Part shown: in pieces, positions 37,445-50,176 of the stretch | Layout of the letters: each line of letters opens with the position of its first letter | How positions within the stretch are numbered: position 1 is the first letter of the stretch | From: CAVSJR01 sp963728285 | Lineage (GTDB): Bacteria > Actinomycetota > UBA4738 > HRBIN12 | Reading direction: 5' to 3' | Assembly: GCA_963728285.1 (NCBI GenBank) | Contig: CAVSJR010000005.1 | Location: 62,001-126,000 of the forward strand | DNA length: 64,000 nucleotides | Program-made: the position numbers and the translations under genes | The notes under the pieces: model-generated | Databases searched by the model: none | The model's input: only the letters and a program-made list of their open reading frames with translations | What the model was told of the DNA's origin: nothing

Positions 37445-37915
37445 ATGCCGCGAAAGGGCCCTGCCGTACGGCGCGAGGTCGCCTCGGACCCCGTCTATCA
37501 GAACCCGCTGGTCACGCAGCTGATCAACAAGGTCCTGCTGGACGGCAAGAAGACGGTCGCCGAGCGCACCGTGTACAAGGCGCTGGAGATCATCTCCGAG
37601 CGGACCGCGAACGACCCCGTGATCGCGCTCAAGAAGGCGGTCGAGAACGTTCGCCCGATGCTCGAGGTCCGCTCGCGCCGGGTGGGTGGCGCGACGTATC
37701 AGGTGCCGGTCGAGGTTCGGCCGAACCGCGGCACGACGCTCGCCCTTCGCTGGCTCGTGAACTTCTCGCGCGGCCGGCGCGAGAACACGATGGCCGAGCG
37801 GCTGGTCACGGAGATCATGGACGCCTCCCAGGGCCAGGGAGCCTCGGTGAAGCGGCGCGAGGACATGCACAAGATGGCGGAGGCGAACAAGGCCTTCGCA
37901 CACTATCGATGGTGA
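37445..37915 (+). CDS. rpsG: 30S ribosomal protein S7
   Basis: Intact 156-residue S7, which nucleates the head of the 30S subunit. It opens with PRKGPAVRREVASDPVYQNP and contains LINKVLLDGKKTVAERTVYK, VRSRRVGGATYQVPVEVRPN and the C-terminal KRREDMHKMAEANKAFAHYR. It starts one base after the rpsL stop, so translation is probably coupled. Confidence 0.98.
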   Translation: MPRKGPAVRREVASDPVYQNPLVTQLINKVLLDGKKTVAERTVYKALEIISERTANDPVIALKKAVENVRPMLEVRSRRVGGATYQVPVEVRPNRGTTLALRWLVNFSRGRRENTMAERLVTEIMDASQGQGASVKRREDMHKMAEANKAFAHYRW

Positions 37916-37924
37916 CGGGCTGAT

Positions 37925-40102
<2,178 letters not shown>

Positions 40103-40140
40103 CCGGCGGACGGGCGACCGGGGAAGGACGAGGAAACGGT

Positions 40141-41325
<1,185 letters not shown>

Positions 41326-41357
41326 TCATGGAGCGGGGAGCGGGAGGTGCGCGGCTG

Positions 41358-41666
41358 ATGGCGGGACCCAAGATCCGCATCAAGCTGCGCGCCTACGACC
41401 ACCGGATGCTCGACGTCGCCGCGCGCGACATCGTCGAGCACGTCACCCGCACGGGCGCCAAGGTCGTCGGGCCGGTTCCGCTGCCCACCGAGCGCAGCGT
41501 GTACACGGTCATCCGCTCGCCGCACAAGTACAAGGACTCGCGCGAGCACTTCCAGATGCTGACGCACAAGCGGCTCATCGACATCGTGGACGCGACCTCG
41601 AAGACGGTTCAGGAGCTTCAGCGGCTGAACCTGTCCGCCGGGGTGGATATCGAGATCAAACTGTGA
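41358..41666 (+). CDS. rpsJ: 30S ribosomal protein S10
   Basis: Intact 102-residue S10 (also NusE in antitermination). ATG 41358 has GGGAGG upstream. It reads AGPKIRIKLRAYDHRMLDVA, TGAKVVGPVPLPTERSVYTV and IRSPHKYKDSREHFQMLTHK. First gene of the S10 operon; its stop overlaps the rplC start (TGATG). Confidence 0.98.
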   Translation: MAGPKIRIKLRAYDHRMLDVAARDIVEHVTRTGAKVVGPVPLPTERSVYTVIRSPHKYKDSREHFQMLTHKRLIDIVDATSKTVQELQRLNLSAGVDIEIKL

Positions 41667-42323
41667 TGGCTGAGGTCAAGGGGATCCTCGGGGAGAAGCT
41701 GGGCATGACCCAGATCTTCGACGAGACGCGCGCCGTGCCGGTCACGGTGATCAAGGCCGGGCCGTGCTTCGTCGCGCAGGTGAAGACCACGGAGAACGAC
41801 GGCTACGAGGCCGTGCAGCTCTCCTACGTCGAGCCCAAGCCCTCCAAGATCTCCAGGCCGATGCAGGGCCACTTCGACGCGCACGGCGGCAAGCCGGGGC
41901 GGCACCTCGTGGAGCTGCGGACGGACGACGCGGCGAGCTACCAGCCCGGCCAGGAGATCCGCGCCGACATCTTCGAGGCCGGCGAGCGCGCCGACGTCGA
42001 TCGGCGTCTCGAAGGGCAAGGGGTTCGCCGGGGTCATGAAGCGCCACGGCGCGCACGGCCAGGGCGCGAGCCACGGCAACGAGCAGAAGCACCGCGCGCC
42101 CGGCGCCATCGGCGCGTGCGCGACGCCGTCGCGGGTGTTCAAGGGCATGCCGATGGCCGGCCACATGGGCAACGAGCGCATCAGCGTCTTGAACCTCGAG
42201 GTGGTGCGAGCCGATCCGGAGCGGGGCCTGCTGCTCGTCCGGGGCGCCGTTCCCGGTCCCGAGGGCGGCCTCGTCATGATCCGCTCCGCGGTGAAGGCGC
42301 CGGCCGCGGCGAGGGGGGTGTGA
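41666..42323 (+). CDS. rplC: 50S ribosomal protein L3 (one frameshift)
   Basis: L3 of about 218 residues. It begins AEVKGILGEKLGMTQIFDET. An extra G near 42000 breaks the frame before the conserved GVSKGKGFAGVMKRHGAHGQ, which carries the peptidyl-transferase-near loop, followed by SHGNEQKHRAPGAIGACATP and GMPMAGHMGNERISVLNLEV in the other frame. The stop overlaps a GTG upstream of rplD. Confidence 0.95.
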
Positions 42324-42325
42324 GC

Positions 42326-42947
42326 GTGGCGAGCGTTCCCGTCCTCGATCCCGCCGGCAAGCAGGTCGCCGACGCCGACCTGCCCGCCGAGGTCTTCGAC
42401 GCGAAGGTCAGCGTGCCGCTGATGCACCAGGTCGTCGTCGCCGGCCTCGCCTCGCTGCGCTCCGGCACGCACTCGACGAAGACGCGCGGCGAGGTGTCGG
42501 GCGGCGGCAAGAAGCCGTGGCGGCAGAAGGGCACCGGGCGCGCGCGGCACGGCTCGATCCGCTCGCCGATCTGGTCGGGCGGCGGCGTGGCGCACGGGCC
42601 GCAGCCGAGGAGCCACGACGTCCGCGTGAACAAGAAGATGCGCAGGGGAGCGCTCCGCTCGGCGCTCACCGACGCGGCGCAGAGCGGGAAGCTCGCGGTC
42701 GTCTCCGAGCTCGCGTTCGATGAGCCGAAGACGAAGCAGGCCGTCGGCGTGCTGGATGCGCTGTCGGTCTCCGGGAGGGTCCTGCTCGTGCTTCCGGAGC
42801 CGCACGAGGCCGTCGAGAAGTCCTTCCGCAACCTGCCGTTCGTGCGCATCACGAGCGTGCGGGGGCTCAGCACCTACGACGTCCTGGCCGCCGACCGCGT
42901 GCTGTTCACCAGGCCGGCGCTCGACTATGATGGGAGGCGGCGAATGA
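42326..42947 (+). CDS. rplD: 50S ribosomal protein L4
   Basis: L4 of about 206 residues, starting at GTG 42326 with GAGGGGGG upstream (GTG 42320 is possible). It shows VVVAGLASLRSGTHSTKTRG, VSGGGKKPWRQKGTGRARHG and VAHGPQPRSHDVRVNKKMRR, the internal extension reaching into the exit tunnel. As written, the frame has no stop before rplW and reads through into it. A one-base change would end it at TGA 42945-42947, overlapping the rplW ATG as other gene pairs here do, so that end is used. In E. coli L4 also represses this operon; no such leader is visible here. Confidence 0.93.
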
Positions 42948-43234
42948 AGTCGGTGCGCGACGTCATCCTCCGCCCGATCGTGTCGGAGAAGTCCTACTCG
43001 GGCCTCGAGAACAACAGCTACACGTTCCTCGTGGACCCGCGGGCGAACAAGACCGAGATCAAGGAGGCGGTCCAGGCCATCTGGAGCGTCCGCGTGACCT
43101 CGGTGAACACGTTGCGGCGCAGGGGCAAGGTCAAGCGCAACAGATACACGCTGGGCAAGCGGCCCGACGAGAAGCGGGCCGTCGTCACCCTCGCCGAGGG
43201 TGATTCGATCGAGATCTTCGAGACCGGGAAGTAG
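42944..43234 (+). CDS. rplW: 50S ribosomal protein L23
   Basis: Intact 96-residue L23, located at the tunnel exit and a docking site for trigger factor and SRP. ATG 42944 with GGAGG upstream begins the sequence SVRDVILRPIVSEKSYSGLE, then YTFLVDPRANKTEIKEAVQA and VTSVNTLRRRGKVKRNRYTL. It lies in the same open frame as rplD. Confidence 0.96.
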   Translation: MKSVRDVILRPIVSEKSYSGLENNSYTFLVDPRANKTEIKEAVQAIWSVRVTSVNTLRRRGKVKRNRYTLGKRPDEKRAVVTLAEGDSIEIFETGK

Positions 43235-43238
43235 CGAC

Positions 43239-44070
43239 ATGGCCGTTCGCAAATACAAGCCGACCAGCCCGGGGCGCCGAGGGGCGTCCGTCTCGACGTT
43301 CGACGAGGTCACCCGGGCCAAGCCGGAGAAGTCGCTCGTCGCCAAGGGGCGCAAGAAGGCCGGGCGCAACAACAAGGGCAAGATCACGACGCGCCATCAG
43401 GGCGGCGGCAACAAGCGGCGCTACCGCGTCGTGGACTTCCGCCGCAACAAGGACGGCGTGCCGGCCAAGGTCGCCCACATCGAGTACGACCCGAACCGCA
43501 GCGCGCGCATCGCGCTGCTGCACTACGCGGACGGGGAGAAGCGCTACATCCTCGCGCCGCAGGGCGTGTCGGTGGGCGACACCCTCATGTCCGGCGACCG
43601 CGCCGAGATCCGTCCCGGCAACGCGCTGCCGCTTCGAAACATCCCGGTCGGCACCGTCATCCACGCGGTCGAGCTGCGGCCCGGCGGCGGCGCGAAGATG
43701 GCTCGCTCCGCCGGCGTGTCCGTGCAGCTCATGGCGAAGGAGGCGCGGCTACGCCACGGTGCGCCTGCCCTCGGGGGAGACGCGGCGCGTGGAGGCGGCC
43801 TGCAAGGGCGTCGTCGGCGTGGTCGGCAACGCCGAGCACGAGCTCGTCCAGATCGGCAAGGCCGGGCGCAACCGCTGGAAGAACAAGCGGCCGTCCGTGC
43901 GAGGCGTCGCGATGAACCCCGTGGACCACCCGCTCGGCGGCGGGGAGGGCAAGTCCTCCGGGGGTCGCCATCCGACCACGCCGTGGGGCAAGAAGGAGGG
44001 GCGCACGCGCAAGAAGAACAACCCCTCCAACAAGTACATCGTGCGGCGTCGCGGGAAGGGGCGTGGCTGA
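43239..44070 (+). CDS. rplB: 50S ribosomal protein L2 (one frameshift)
   Basis: L2 of about 277 residues, needed for subunit joining and the peptidyl-transferase centre. It starts at ATG 43239 with AVRKYKPTSPGRRGASVSTF, then GRNNKGKITTRHQGGGNKRR and HIEYDPNRSARIALLHYADG. Near 43746 GAGGCGCGG stands where GAGGGCGG is expected; beyond the break come RLPSGETRRVEAACKGVVGV and the C-terminal RGVAMNPVDHPLGGGEGKSS with its conserved His. The stop overlaps rpsS (TGATG). Confidence 0.96.
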
Positions 44071-44351
44071 TGCCGAGGTCGATCAAGAAGGGTCCCTTCG
44101 TCGACGAGCACCTGCTGGTCAAGGTGACCGAGATGAACAAGCGCAACGACAAGAAGGTCATCCGGACGTGGTCGCGGCGCTCCACGATCGTGCCCGAGAT
44201 GGTGGGCCACACGGTCGCCGTGCACGACGGGCGAAAGCACGTGCCCGTCTACATCTCGGAGTCGATGGTGGGACACAAGCTGGGCGAGTTCGCGCCGACG
44301 AGGACGTTTCGCTCGCACGCGCGGACCGAGCGAAGCACGGGCGTGAGGTAG
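44070..44351 (+). CDS. rpsS: 30S ribosomal protein S19
   Basis: Intact 93-residue S19. It reads PRSIKKGPFVDEHLLVKVTE, IRTWSRRSTIVPEMVGHTVA and VYISESMVGHKLGEFAPTRT. It binds 16S rRNA in the head with S13. Confidence 0.98.
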   Translation: MPRSIKKGPFVDEHLLVKVTEMNKRNDKKVIRTWSRRSTIVPEMVGHTVAVHDGRKHVPVYISESMVGHKLGEFAPTRTFRSHARTERSTGVR

Positions 44352-44356
44352 ACGGG

Positions 44357-44701
44357 ATGGAAGCGAAGGCCTCGATGAAGTACGCGCGCACGTCGCCCCG
44401 CAAGATGCGGCGCGTGATCGAGCTCATCCGCGGCCAGCACGTCGAGGAGGCGCGCCGGATCCTCCGCTTCTCTCCGCTGGGGGCGACGAGGGACGTCGAG
44501 AAGCTGCTGAACTCGGCCGTCGCCAACGCGGAGCAGACGCCGGGGATCATCCCGCAGAACCTGGTGGTGGAGCGCGCGTGGGTGGACGAGGGCCCGACGC
44601 TTCGCCGCTACCGGCCTCGCGCATACGGACGCGCCGCCCGTGTGCGCAAACGCACCGCGCACGTGACGGTGATCGTGAAGTCGACGGGAGAGGGAATCTA
44701 G
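44357..44701 (+). CDS. rplV: 50S ribosomal protein L22
   Basis: Intact 114-residue L22, which lines the exit tunnel. It reads SMKYARTSPRKMRRVIELIR, NSAVANAEQTPGIIPQNLVV and the tunnel loop region LRRYRPRAYGRAARVRKRTA. Its TAG overlaps the GTG start of rpsC by one base. Confidence 0.97.
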   Translation: MEAKASMKYARTSPRKMRRVIELIRGQHVEEARRILRFSPLGATRDVEKLLNSAVANAEQTPGIIPQNLVVERAWVDEGPTLRRYRPRAYGRAARVRKRTAHVTVIVKSTGEGI

Positions 44702-45642
44702 TGGGTCACAAGGTCAATCCGTACGGGTTCCGGCTGGGGGTCATCTATCCCTGGAAGTCCAACTGGTACGCCGGCCGCGACTACGCCGAGCAGCTCCACG
44801 AGGACATCTGGATCCGCAAGCACATTCGCTCGCGGCTGTCGCGCGCCGGCATCTCGTCGATCGACATCGAGCGCAAGGGCGACCAGATCTGGGTGTTCAT
44901 CCGCACGGCCCGCCCCGGCATCGTGATCGGCCGCAAGGGCGCGGAGGTCGACCGGATCCGCAAGGACGTCGAGCGCTACACGAAGAAGCGGGTCGACGTG
45001 AAGGTCGAGGACATGAACTCGGCCGCGAGCGAGTCGCGCCCCGAGACCGACGCCGCGCTGCTCGCGCAGGGCGTCGCGGAGCAGCTCGCCGGGCGCGTGT
45101 CGTTCCGGCGCGCGATGCGCCGCGCGGTCCAGACCGCGATGCGCTCGGGCGCGCTCGGCGTCCGCGTCCAGTGCGGCGGGCGCCTCGGCGGCACCGAGAT
45201 GTCGCGGCGCGAGTGGTACCGCGAGGGACGGGTGCCGCTGCACACGCTCCGCGCGAAGATCGACTTCGGCCTGGCGGAGGCCAAGACGACCTTCGGCCGC
45301 ATCGGCGTCAAGGTCTGGGTCTACCACGGCGACGAGATCCCGGTCGCGGAGCAGGAGACCGAGCGCCTTCGCGCCCGCGCGCTGGCCCAGGTGTCCTCGG
45401 GCGGCCGCCCCGTCCCCGGTGACCGAGGAGGCCGGCGGTCGTCGAGCAGGCGACGCCGTCGACCGCCACGGTGGAGCCTCCGGCGGCCCCGGTTCCAGGG
45501 CGCCAAGCCCGAGACGCCCGTGGCCGACGCGACCGGGGAGACGGCCGCACCGGAGGCCGAGCCGAGCCAGAAGGCCGTCGACTCCGAGCCGACCCCCGAG
45601 CTGGGTCCCCGAACGAACGACTCGGGCGGGGGCGGAGCCTGA
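44701..45642 (+). CDS. rpsC: 30S ribosomal protein S3 with long C-terminal tail
   Basis: S3 of 313 residues, at the mRNA entry site. GTG 44701 begins GHKVNPYGFRLGVIYPWKSN; the KH domain is GIVIGRKGAEVDRIRKDVE, and the conserved C-terminal domain includes VQCGGRLGGTEMSRREWYRE and VKVWVYHGDEIPV. Family members end near residue 220-270. Here about 90 further residues follow: a basic block (RRSSSRRRRRPPRWSLRRPR) and then an acidic Pro/Ala/Glu-rich stretch. The basic block may be partly an artefact of a pair of compensating indels, because an alternative frame is equally plausible there. Confidence 0.95.
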   Translation: MGHKVNPYGFRLGVIYPWKSNWYAGRDYAEQLHEDIWIRKHIRSRLSRAGISSIDIERKGDQIWVFIRTARPGIVIGRKGAEVDRIRKDVERYTKKRVDVKVEDMNSAASESRPETDAALLAQGVAEQLAGRVSFRRAMRRAVQTAMRSGALGVRVQCGGRLGGTEMSRREWYREGRVPLHTLRAKIDFGLAEAKTTFGRIGVKVWVYHGDEIPVAEQETERLRARALAQVSSGGRPVPGDRGGRRSSSRRRRRPPRWSLRRPRFQGAKPETPVADATGETAAPEAEPSQKAVDSEPTPELGPRTNDSGGGGA

Positions 45643-46059
45643 TGCTCGCGCCGAAGAAGGTCAAGCACCGCAAGCAGCACCGGGGGCGCCGCCGCGGCAT
45701 GGCCAAGGGCGGCACCGAGATCCACTTCGGGGACTACGGGCTCGTGGCGCTCGAGCCCGCGTGGATCACCAACCGCCAGATCGAGGCGGCGCGTGTCGCG
45801 ATCACGCGCCACATCCGCCGCGGCGGAAAGGTGTGGATCAACATCTTCCCCGACAAGCCGTTCACGAAGAAGCCCGCCGAGACCCGCATGGGCTCGGGCA
45901 AGGGGAACCCGGAGGGATGGGTCGCCGTCGTCAAGCCCGGCCGCGTGATGTTCGAGCTCGCCGGCGTGCCGGAGGAGCTCGCGCGTTCGGCGATGTTCGC
46001 GCGGCCCACAAGCTTCCCATCAAGACGAAGTTCATCAGCCGGGCGGGGGTGGCGAGTGA
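45642..46059 (+). CDS. rplP: 50S ribosomal protein L16 (frameshifted near the end)
   Basis: L16 of about 138 residues. It reads LAPKKVKHRKQHRGRRRGMA, GLVALEPAWITNRQIEAARV and VWINIFPDKPFTKKPAETRM, then GKGNPEGWVAVVKPGRVMFE. Frame breaks near 46005 and 46045 are needed to reach AAHKLPIKTKFISRAG and a TGA that overlaps the rpmC ATG. L16 orders the tRNA-binding sites of the large subunit. Confidence 0.95.
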
Positions 46060-46288
46060 TGGCCGCGGCCGCCGAGCTCCGGGAGCTGCCCGAGGACGAA
46101 CTCCTCGAGCAGCTCGAGGGCGCCAAGGAGGAGCTGTTCAACCTCCGCTTCCAGCTCGCCACGGGCCAGCTCGACAACCCGGCGCGCATGAAGCAGGTCC
46201 GCCACGACGTGGCTCGGATCCTCACCGTGCTGCGCGAGCGAGGAGCGAGGAGCGGCGGGAGCCGCAGCCCGAGGAGGAGGGGTCGTGA
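46059..46288 (+). CDS. rpmC: 50S ribosomal protein L29 (one frameshift)
   Basis: L29 of about 75 residues. ATG 46059 begins AAAAELRELPEDELLEQLEG, then KEELFNLRFQLATGQLDNPA and MKQVRHDVARILTVLRER. The frame changes near 46240 to end in an acidic tail (EPQPEEEGS); the TGA overlaps the rpsQ GTG. Confidence 0.93.
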
Positions 46289-46562
46289 GCGAGGCAGGTA
46301 CCGACGTCCGCAGCGGGGAAGCCGCAAGGTGCGCACGGGCGTCGTCGTGTCCGACGAAGATGGACAAGACGGTGCTCGTCCGCATCGACCGCACGGCGCT
46401 GCATCGGGTGTACCGCAAGACGATGCGGCGCATCACGAAGCTGCGGCGCACGACGAGGGCAACGACGCGCACGTGGGCGACACGGTCCGCGTGATGGAGA
46501 CCGCGCCGCTGTCGAAGACGAAGCGGTGGCGGGTCGTGGAGATCGTGGAGAGGGCCGAGTAG
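46285..46562 (+). CDS. rpsQ: 30S ribosomal protein S17 (frameshifted)
   Basis: S17 of about 91 residues, starting at GTG 46285. It reads KVRTGVVVSD, MDKTVLVRIDRTALHRVYRK and, after a frame change near 46450, HVGDTVRVMETAPLSKTKRW. The order of blocks across frames shows two single-base breaks (about 46320 and 46450). Confidence 0.93.
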
Positions 46563-46566
46563 GCGG

Positions 46567-46936
46567 ATGATCCAGCAGGAGACGCGGTGCAAGGTCGCGG
46601 ACAACACGGGGGCCAAGGAGGTCCTCTGCATCCGCGTGCTCGGCGGCTCCGCCCGCCGCTACGCCGGCGTCGGCGACATGATCGTCGGCTCGGTCAAGGA
46701 CGCCCTGCCCGGCGGCGCCGTGAAGAAGGGCGAGGTCGTCCGGGCCGTCGTCGTCCGCACCGCGAAGGAGCGTCGCCGCCCCGACGGCTCCTACATCCGC
46801 TTCGACGACAACGCGGTCGTGATCATCAACGAGCAGAAGCAACCCGCGCGGCACGCGCATCTTCGGGCCCGTCGCCCGCGAGCTGCGCGAGAAGCGGTTC
46901 ATGAAGATCATCTCGCTGGCTCCGGAGGTGCTGTGA
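46567..46936 (+). CDS. rplN: 50S ribosomal protein L14 (one frameshift)
   Basis: L14 of 122 residues. It reads IQQETRCKVADNTGAKEVLC, GVGDMIVGSVKDALPGGAVK and YIRFDDNAVVIINEQKQP. An extra C near 46848 breaks the frame; the natural end RGTRIFGPVARELREKRFMK and IISLAPEVL then reaches TGA 46934-46936. Confidence 0.96.
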
Positions 46937-46938
46937 CG

Positions 46939-47251
46939 ATGGCGGAGGATCGAGATCCGGAAGGACGACACCGTGATGGTGATGACCGGCAAGGACCGCG
47001 GGCACATGGGCCGGGTCGTGAACGTGTACCGCAAGCGCGGCCGCGTGAGGTCGAGGGCGCCGCGCGCGCCAAGCGTCACACGAAGCCCACGAAGGCAGAA
47101 CCAGCAGGGCGGCATCATCGACAAGGAGATGCCGATCGACATCTCGAACGTGCAGCTCGTGTGCCCCTCCTGCGGGCAAGCCCACCCGCATCGGCCACCG
47201 CATGGAGGACGGCACGAAGGTCCGGATCTGCCGCAAGTGCGGGAGCGAGCT

Positions 47252-47255
<4 letters not shown>
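46939..47255 (+). CDS. rplX: 50S ribosomal protein L24 (several frameshifts)
   Basis: L24 of about 105 residues pieced together from at least four frame segments. ATG 46939 is followed by IRKDDTVMVMTGKDRGHMGR, VVNVYRKRGRVEVEGAARAK, then GGIIDKEMPIDISNVQLVCP and RIGHRMEDGTKVRICRKCGS. The C-terminal CPSC...CRKC pair suggests a zinc-binding form. The TGA overlaps the rplE ATG. This is the most heavily broken gene of the operon. Confidence 0.9.
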
Positions 47256-47843
<588 letters not shown>

Positions 47844-47854
47844 CGGAGAGGCGT

Positions 47855-48041
47855 ATGGCGAAGACAGCACTCAAGGAGAAGCAGCGCCGGCGGGCGAAGT
47901 ATCCACGTGCAGGAGTACACGCGATGCCAGCGATGCGGGCGGCCACGCGCCGTGTTCCGCAAGTTCATGCTGTGCCGCATCTGCTTTCGCGAGCTCGCGC
48001 ACCTCGGCGAGCTTCCGGGGGTGACGAAGGCCTCATGGTGA
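47855..48041 (+). CDS. rpsN: 30S ribosomal protein S14, zinc-binding short form (frameshifted)
   Basis: Short S14 of 61 residues. It begins AKTALKEKQRRRAKY; after an extra C near 47902 the sequence is VQEYTRCQRCGRPRAVFRKF, then MLCRICFRELAHLGELPGVT and KASW, ending at TGA 48039-48041. The C-x2-C pairs (CQRC and CRIC) mark the zinc-binding type. It overlaps the rpsH start by seven bases. Confidence 0.94.
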
Positions 48042-48493
48042 CCGGCGCGACGGACACGACGGCCGCCAGGCCGAAGCGGGGCAAGCTGCGGACGAACGTC
48101 AACGATCCCGTGGGCGACATGCTCACGCGGATCCGCAACGCGAACCTCGCGTACAAGGAGGAGATCTTCCTCCCGGCCTCGAAGATGAACGACGCCCTGC
48201 TGCGCATCCTGCGCGACGAGGGCTACATCGACTCCTACGCCCCCGACGACGACGATGGGGTGCACCGCGCGTTCCGCGTGCGGCTCAAGTACGGGCGCGG
48301 TCGCGAGCGCACGATCACCGGGCTGAAGCGCATCTCCAAGCCGGGGCGCCGCGTGTACGCCAAGCGCGACGGCCTCCCTCGCGTGCTCGGGGGGCTCGGC
48401 GTGGCGATCATCTCGACCTCGCAGGGGCTCATGACGGACAGGGACGCGTCGAGGAAGGGCATCGGCGGCGAAGTGCTCGCCCACGTGTGGTGA
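48035..48493 (+). CDS. rpsH: 30S ribosomal protein S8
   Basis: Intact S8, a primary 16S rRNA binder. From ATG 48035 (GTG 48038 overlaps the rpsN stop as GTGA) there is a 24-residue basic extension before the usual opening NDPVGDMLTRIRNANLAYKE. Then come LRILRDEGYIDSYAPDDDDG, LKRISKPGRRVYAKRDGLPR and the C-terminal GLGVAIISTSQGLMTDRDAS. Confidence 0.96.
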   Translation: MVTGATDTTAARPKRGKLRTNVNDPVGDMLTRIRNANLAYKEEIFLPASKMNDALLRILRDEGYIDSYAPDDDDGVHRAFRVRLKYGRGRERTITGLKRISKPGRRVYAKRDGLPRVLGGLGVAIISTSQGLMTDRDASRKGIGGEVLAHVW

Positions 48494-48503
48494 TGGTGCG
48501 GAC

Positions 48504-49049
48504 ATGAGCAGGATCGGCAAGCAGCCCATCGAGATCCCGAGCGGCGTCGAGGTCGACGCGGCGAACGAGGTCGTGACCGTGAAGGGGCCCCGGGGGCAGC
48601 TCGTGCAGCGCGTGCATCCGGAGATGCGGATCCGCCAGGAGGACGGGGCGGTGCGCGTCGAGCGTCCCAACGACGAGGGGTTCTACCGAGGCCTGCACGG
48701 CCTCACCAGGACGCTGATCGCCAACATGGTCGAGGGCGTCACGAAGGGGTTCGAGAAGCGGCTGGCGATCGTCGGGGTCGGCTACCGCGCGCAGCTCCGG
48801 GGCAAGGATCTGGAGCTCGCCGTGGGGTATTCGCACCCGGTGCCGGTGCGCTGCCCGGAGGGCATCGAGTTCGAGGTCCCGACGCCGACGTCGATCGTCA
48901 TCCGCGGCAACGACAAGCAGGCCGTCGGCGAGATCGCCGCGAGGATCCGCAAGGTCCGAAAGCCCGAGCCGTACAAGGGCAAGGGCATCCGCTACGAGGA
49001 CGAGTACGTTCGCAAGAAGGCCGGCAAGGCCGCGAAGGGGAGCGCCTGA
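48504..49049 (+). CDS. rplF: 50S ribosomal protein L6
   Basis: Intact 181-residue L6. It reads SRIGKQPIEIPSGVEVDAAN, LHGLTRTLIANMVEGVTKGF and the C-terminal rRNA-binding GNDKQAVGEIAARIRKVRKP, EPYKGKGIRYEDEYVRKKAG. The stop overlaps the rplR ATG. Confidence 0.98.
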   Translation: MSRIGKQPIEIPSGVEVDAANEVVTVKGPRGQLVQRVHPEMRIRQEDGAVRVERPNDEGFYRGLHGLTRTLIANMVEGVTKGFEKRLAIVGVGYRAQLRGKDLELAVGYSHPVPVRCPEGIEFEVPTPTSIVIRGNDKQAVGEIAARIRKVRKPEPYKGKGIRYEDEYVRKKAGKAAKGSA

Positions 49050-49402
49050 TGCCCGAGGTCGATCGCAAGCGCCGCGCCCGGGTGCGCCGCCACGTCCGCG
49101 TGCGCAAGCGGATCTCCGGCAGCGGGGAGCGTCCGAGGCTCGTGGTGTACCGGTCGAACCGGCACATCTACGTCCAGCTCGTCGACGACGTCGAGGCGCG
49201 AACGCTCGCATCGGCGAACGACGTCGAGGCGAGCGCCTCGGGGGACAAGACCGAGCGGGCGAAGGCCGTGGGCAAGCTCATCGCGACCCGCGCCCGTGAG
49301 GCGGGGATCGAGCGCGTGGTGTTCGACCGCGGTGGCCGGCTGTATCACGGCCGGGTCGCCGCGCTGGCGGACGCCGCGCGAGAGGAAGGACTGCAGATCT
49401 GA
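49049..49402 (+). CDS. rplR: 50S ribosomal protein L18
   Basis: Intact 117-residue 5S-rRNA-binding protein. It reads RRHVRVRKRISGSGERPRLV, VYRSNRHIYVQLVDDVEART and GIERVVFDRGGRLYHGRVAA. Its TGA overlaps the rpsE ATG. Confidence 0.98.
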   Translation: MPEVDRKRRARVRRHVRVRKRISGSGERPRLVVYRSNRHIYVQLVDDVEARTLASANDVEASASGDKTERAKAVGKLIATRAREAGIERVVFDRGGRLYHGRVAALADAAREEGLQI

Positions 49403-50003
49403 TGCGACGCTACGACGCGCAAGCCGATAACAAGAGCCCGTTCGAGGAGCGGGTCATCTACATCAACCGGGTCGCCAAGGTCGTCAAGGGCGGCCGGCGG
49501 TTCTCGTTCGCCGCGCTGGTCGTCGTCGGCGACGGCGCCGGTCGCGTCGGCGTCGGCTACGGCAAGGCCAAGGAGGTTCCGGCCGCGATCCAGAAGGGCG
49601 TCGAGGACGCCCGCAAGAAGATGTTCGAGGTCACCATGATGGGCACGACGATCCCGCACCAGGTGATCGGCGAGGACGGCGCCGGCGTCGTGCTGCTCAA
49701 GCCCGCGGCCCCCGGCACCGGCGTCATCGCCGGCGGCCCGGTCCGCGCGCTCGTCGAGTGCGCGGGGATCAAGGACATCCTCTCCAAGTCGCTCGGCTCG
49801 TCGAACCAGATCAACATCATCAAGGCCGCCGTCGCCGGGCTGAAGATGCTTCGCCGCCCCGGACCAGGTGGCCGCGCTTCGCGACCGGGAGGTCCACGAG
49901 GTCGCGCCCAAGCCGATGGTCGAAGCGGTGGCCGCCGCGCAGGCGACGCACCCAGGCCAAGCGCGCCGAGACGCTGGAGGGGGTCTACGGTGACAAGGCT
50001 TAG
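49402..50003 (+). CDS. rpsE: 30S ribosomal protein S5 (frameshifted near the end)
   Basis: S5 of about 199 residues. It reads FEERVIYINRVAKVVKGGRR, FSFAALVVVGDGAGRVGVGY and GKAKEVPAAIQKGVEDARKK, then GSSNQINIIKAAVAGLKMLR. An extra G near 49860 and a second break near 49945 lie before the C-terminal VHEVAPKPMVEAVAAAQ and AKRAETLEGVYGDKA. It overlaps rpmD by 14 bases. Confidence 0.96.
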
Positions 50004-50176
50004 GGTCACGCAGCGGACGCAGCGTCATCGATCGCCCGAGGGACCAGGTCGACACCGTCCGCCGGCTCGGGCTGCATCGGATCAACGACTCCGTGGTCAA
50101 GGACGACCGCCCCGACATCCGCGGCATGATCGCGAAGGTCTCGCACCTGGTCGAGGTGGAGGAGGTCGAGGGATGA
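49990..50176 (+). CDS. rpmD: 50S ribosomal protein L30 (one frameshift)
   Basis: L30 of about 61 residues from GTG 49990. It begins TRLRVTQ; after a frame change near 50020 it reads SVIDRPRDQVDTVRRLGLHR, INDSVVKDDRPDIRGMIAKV and SHLVEVEEVEG. The TGA overlaps the rplO ATG (ATGA). Confidence 0.9.
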
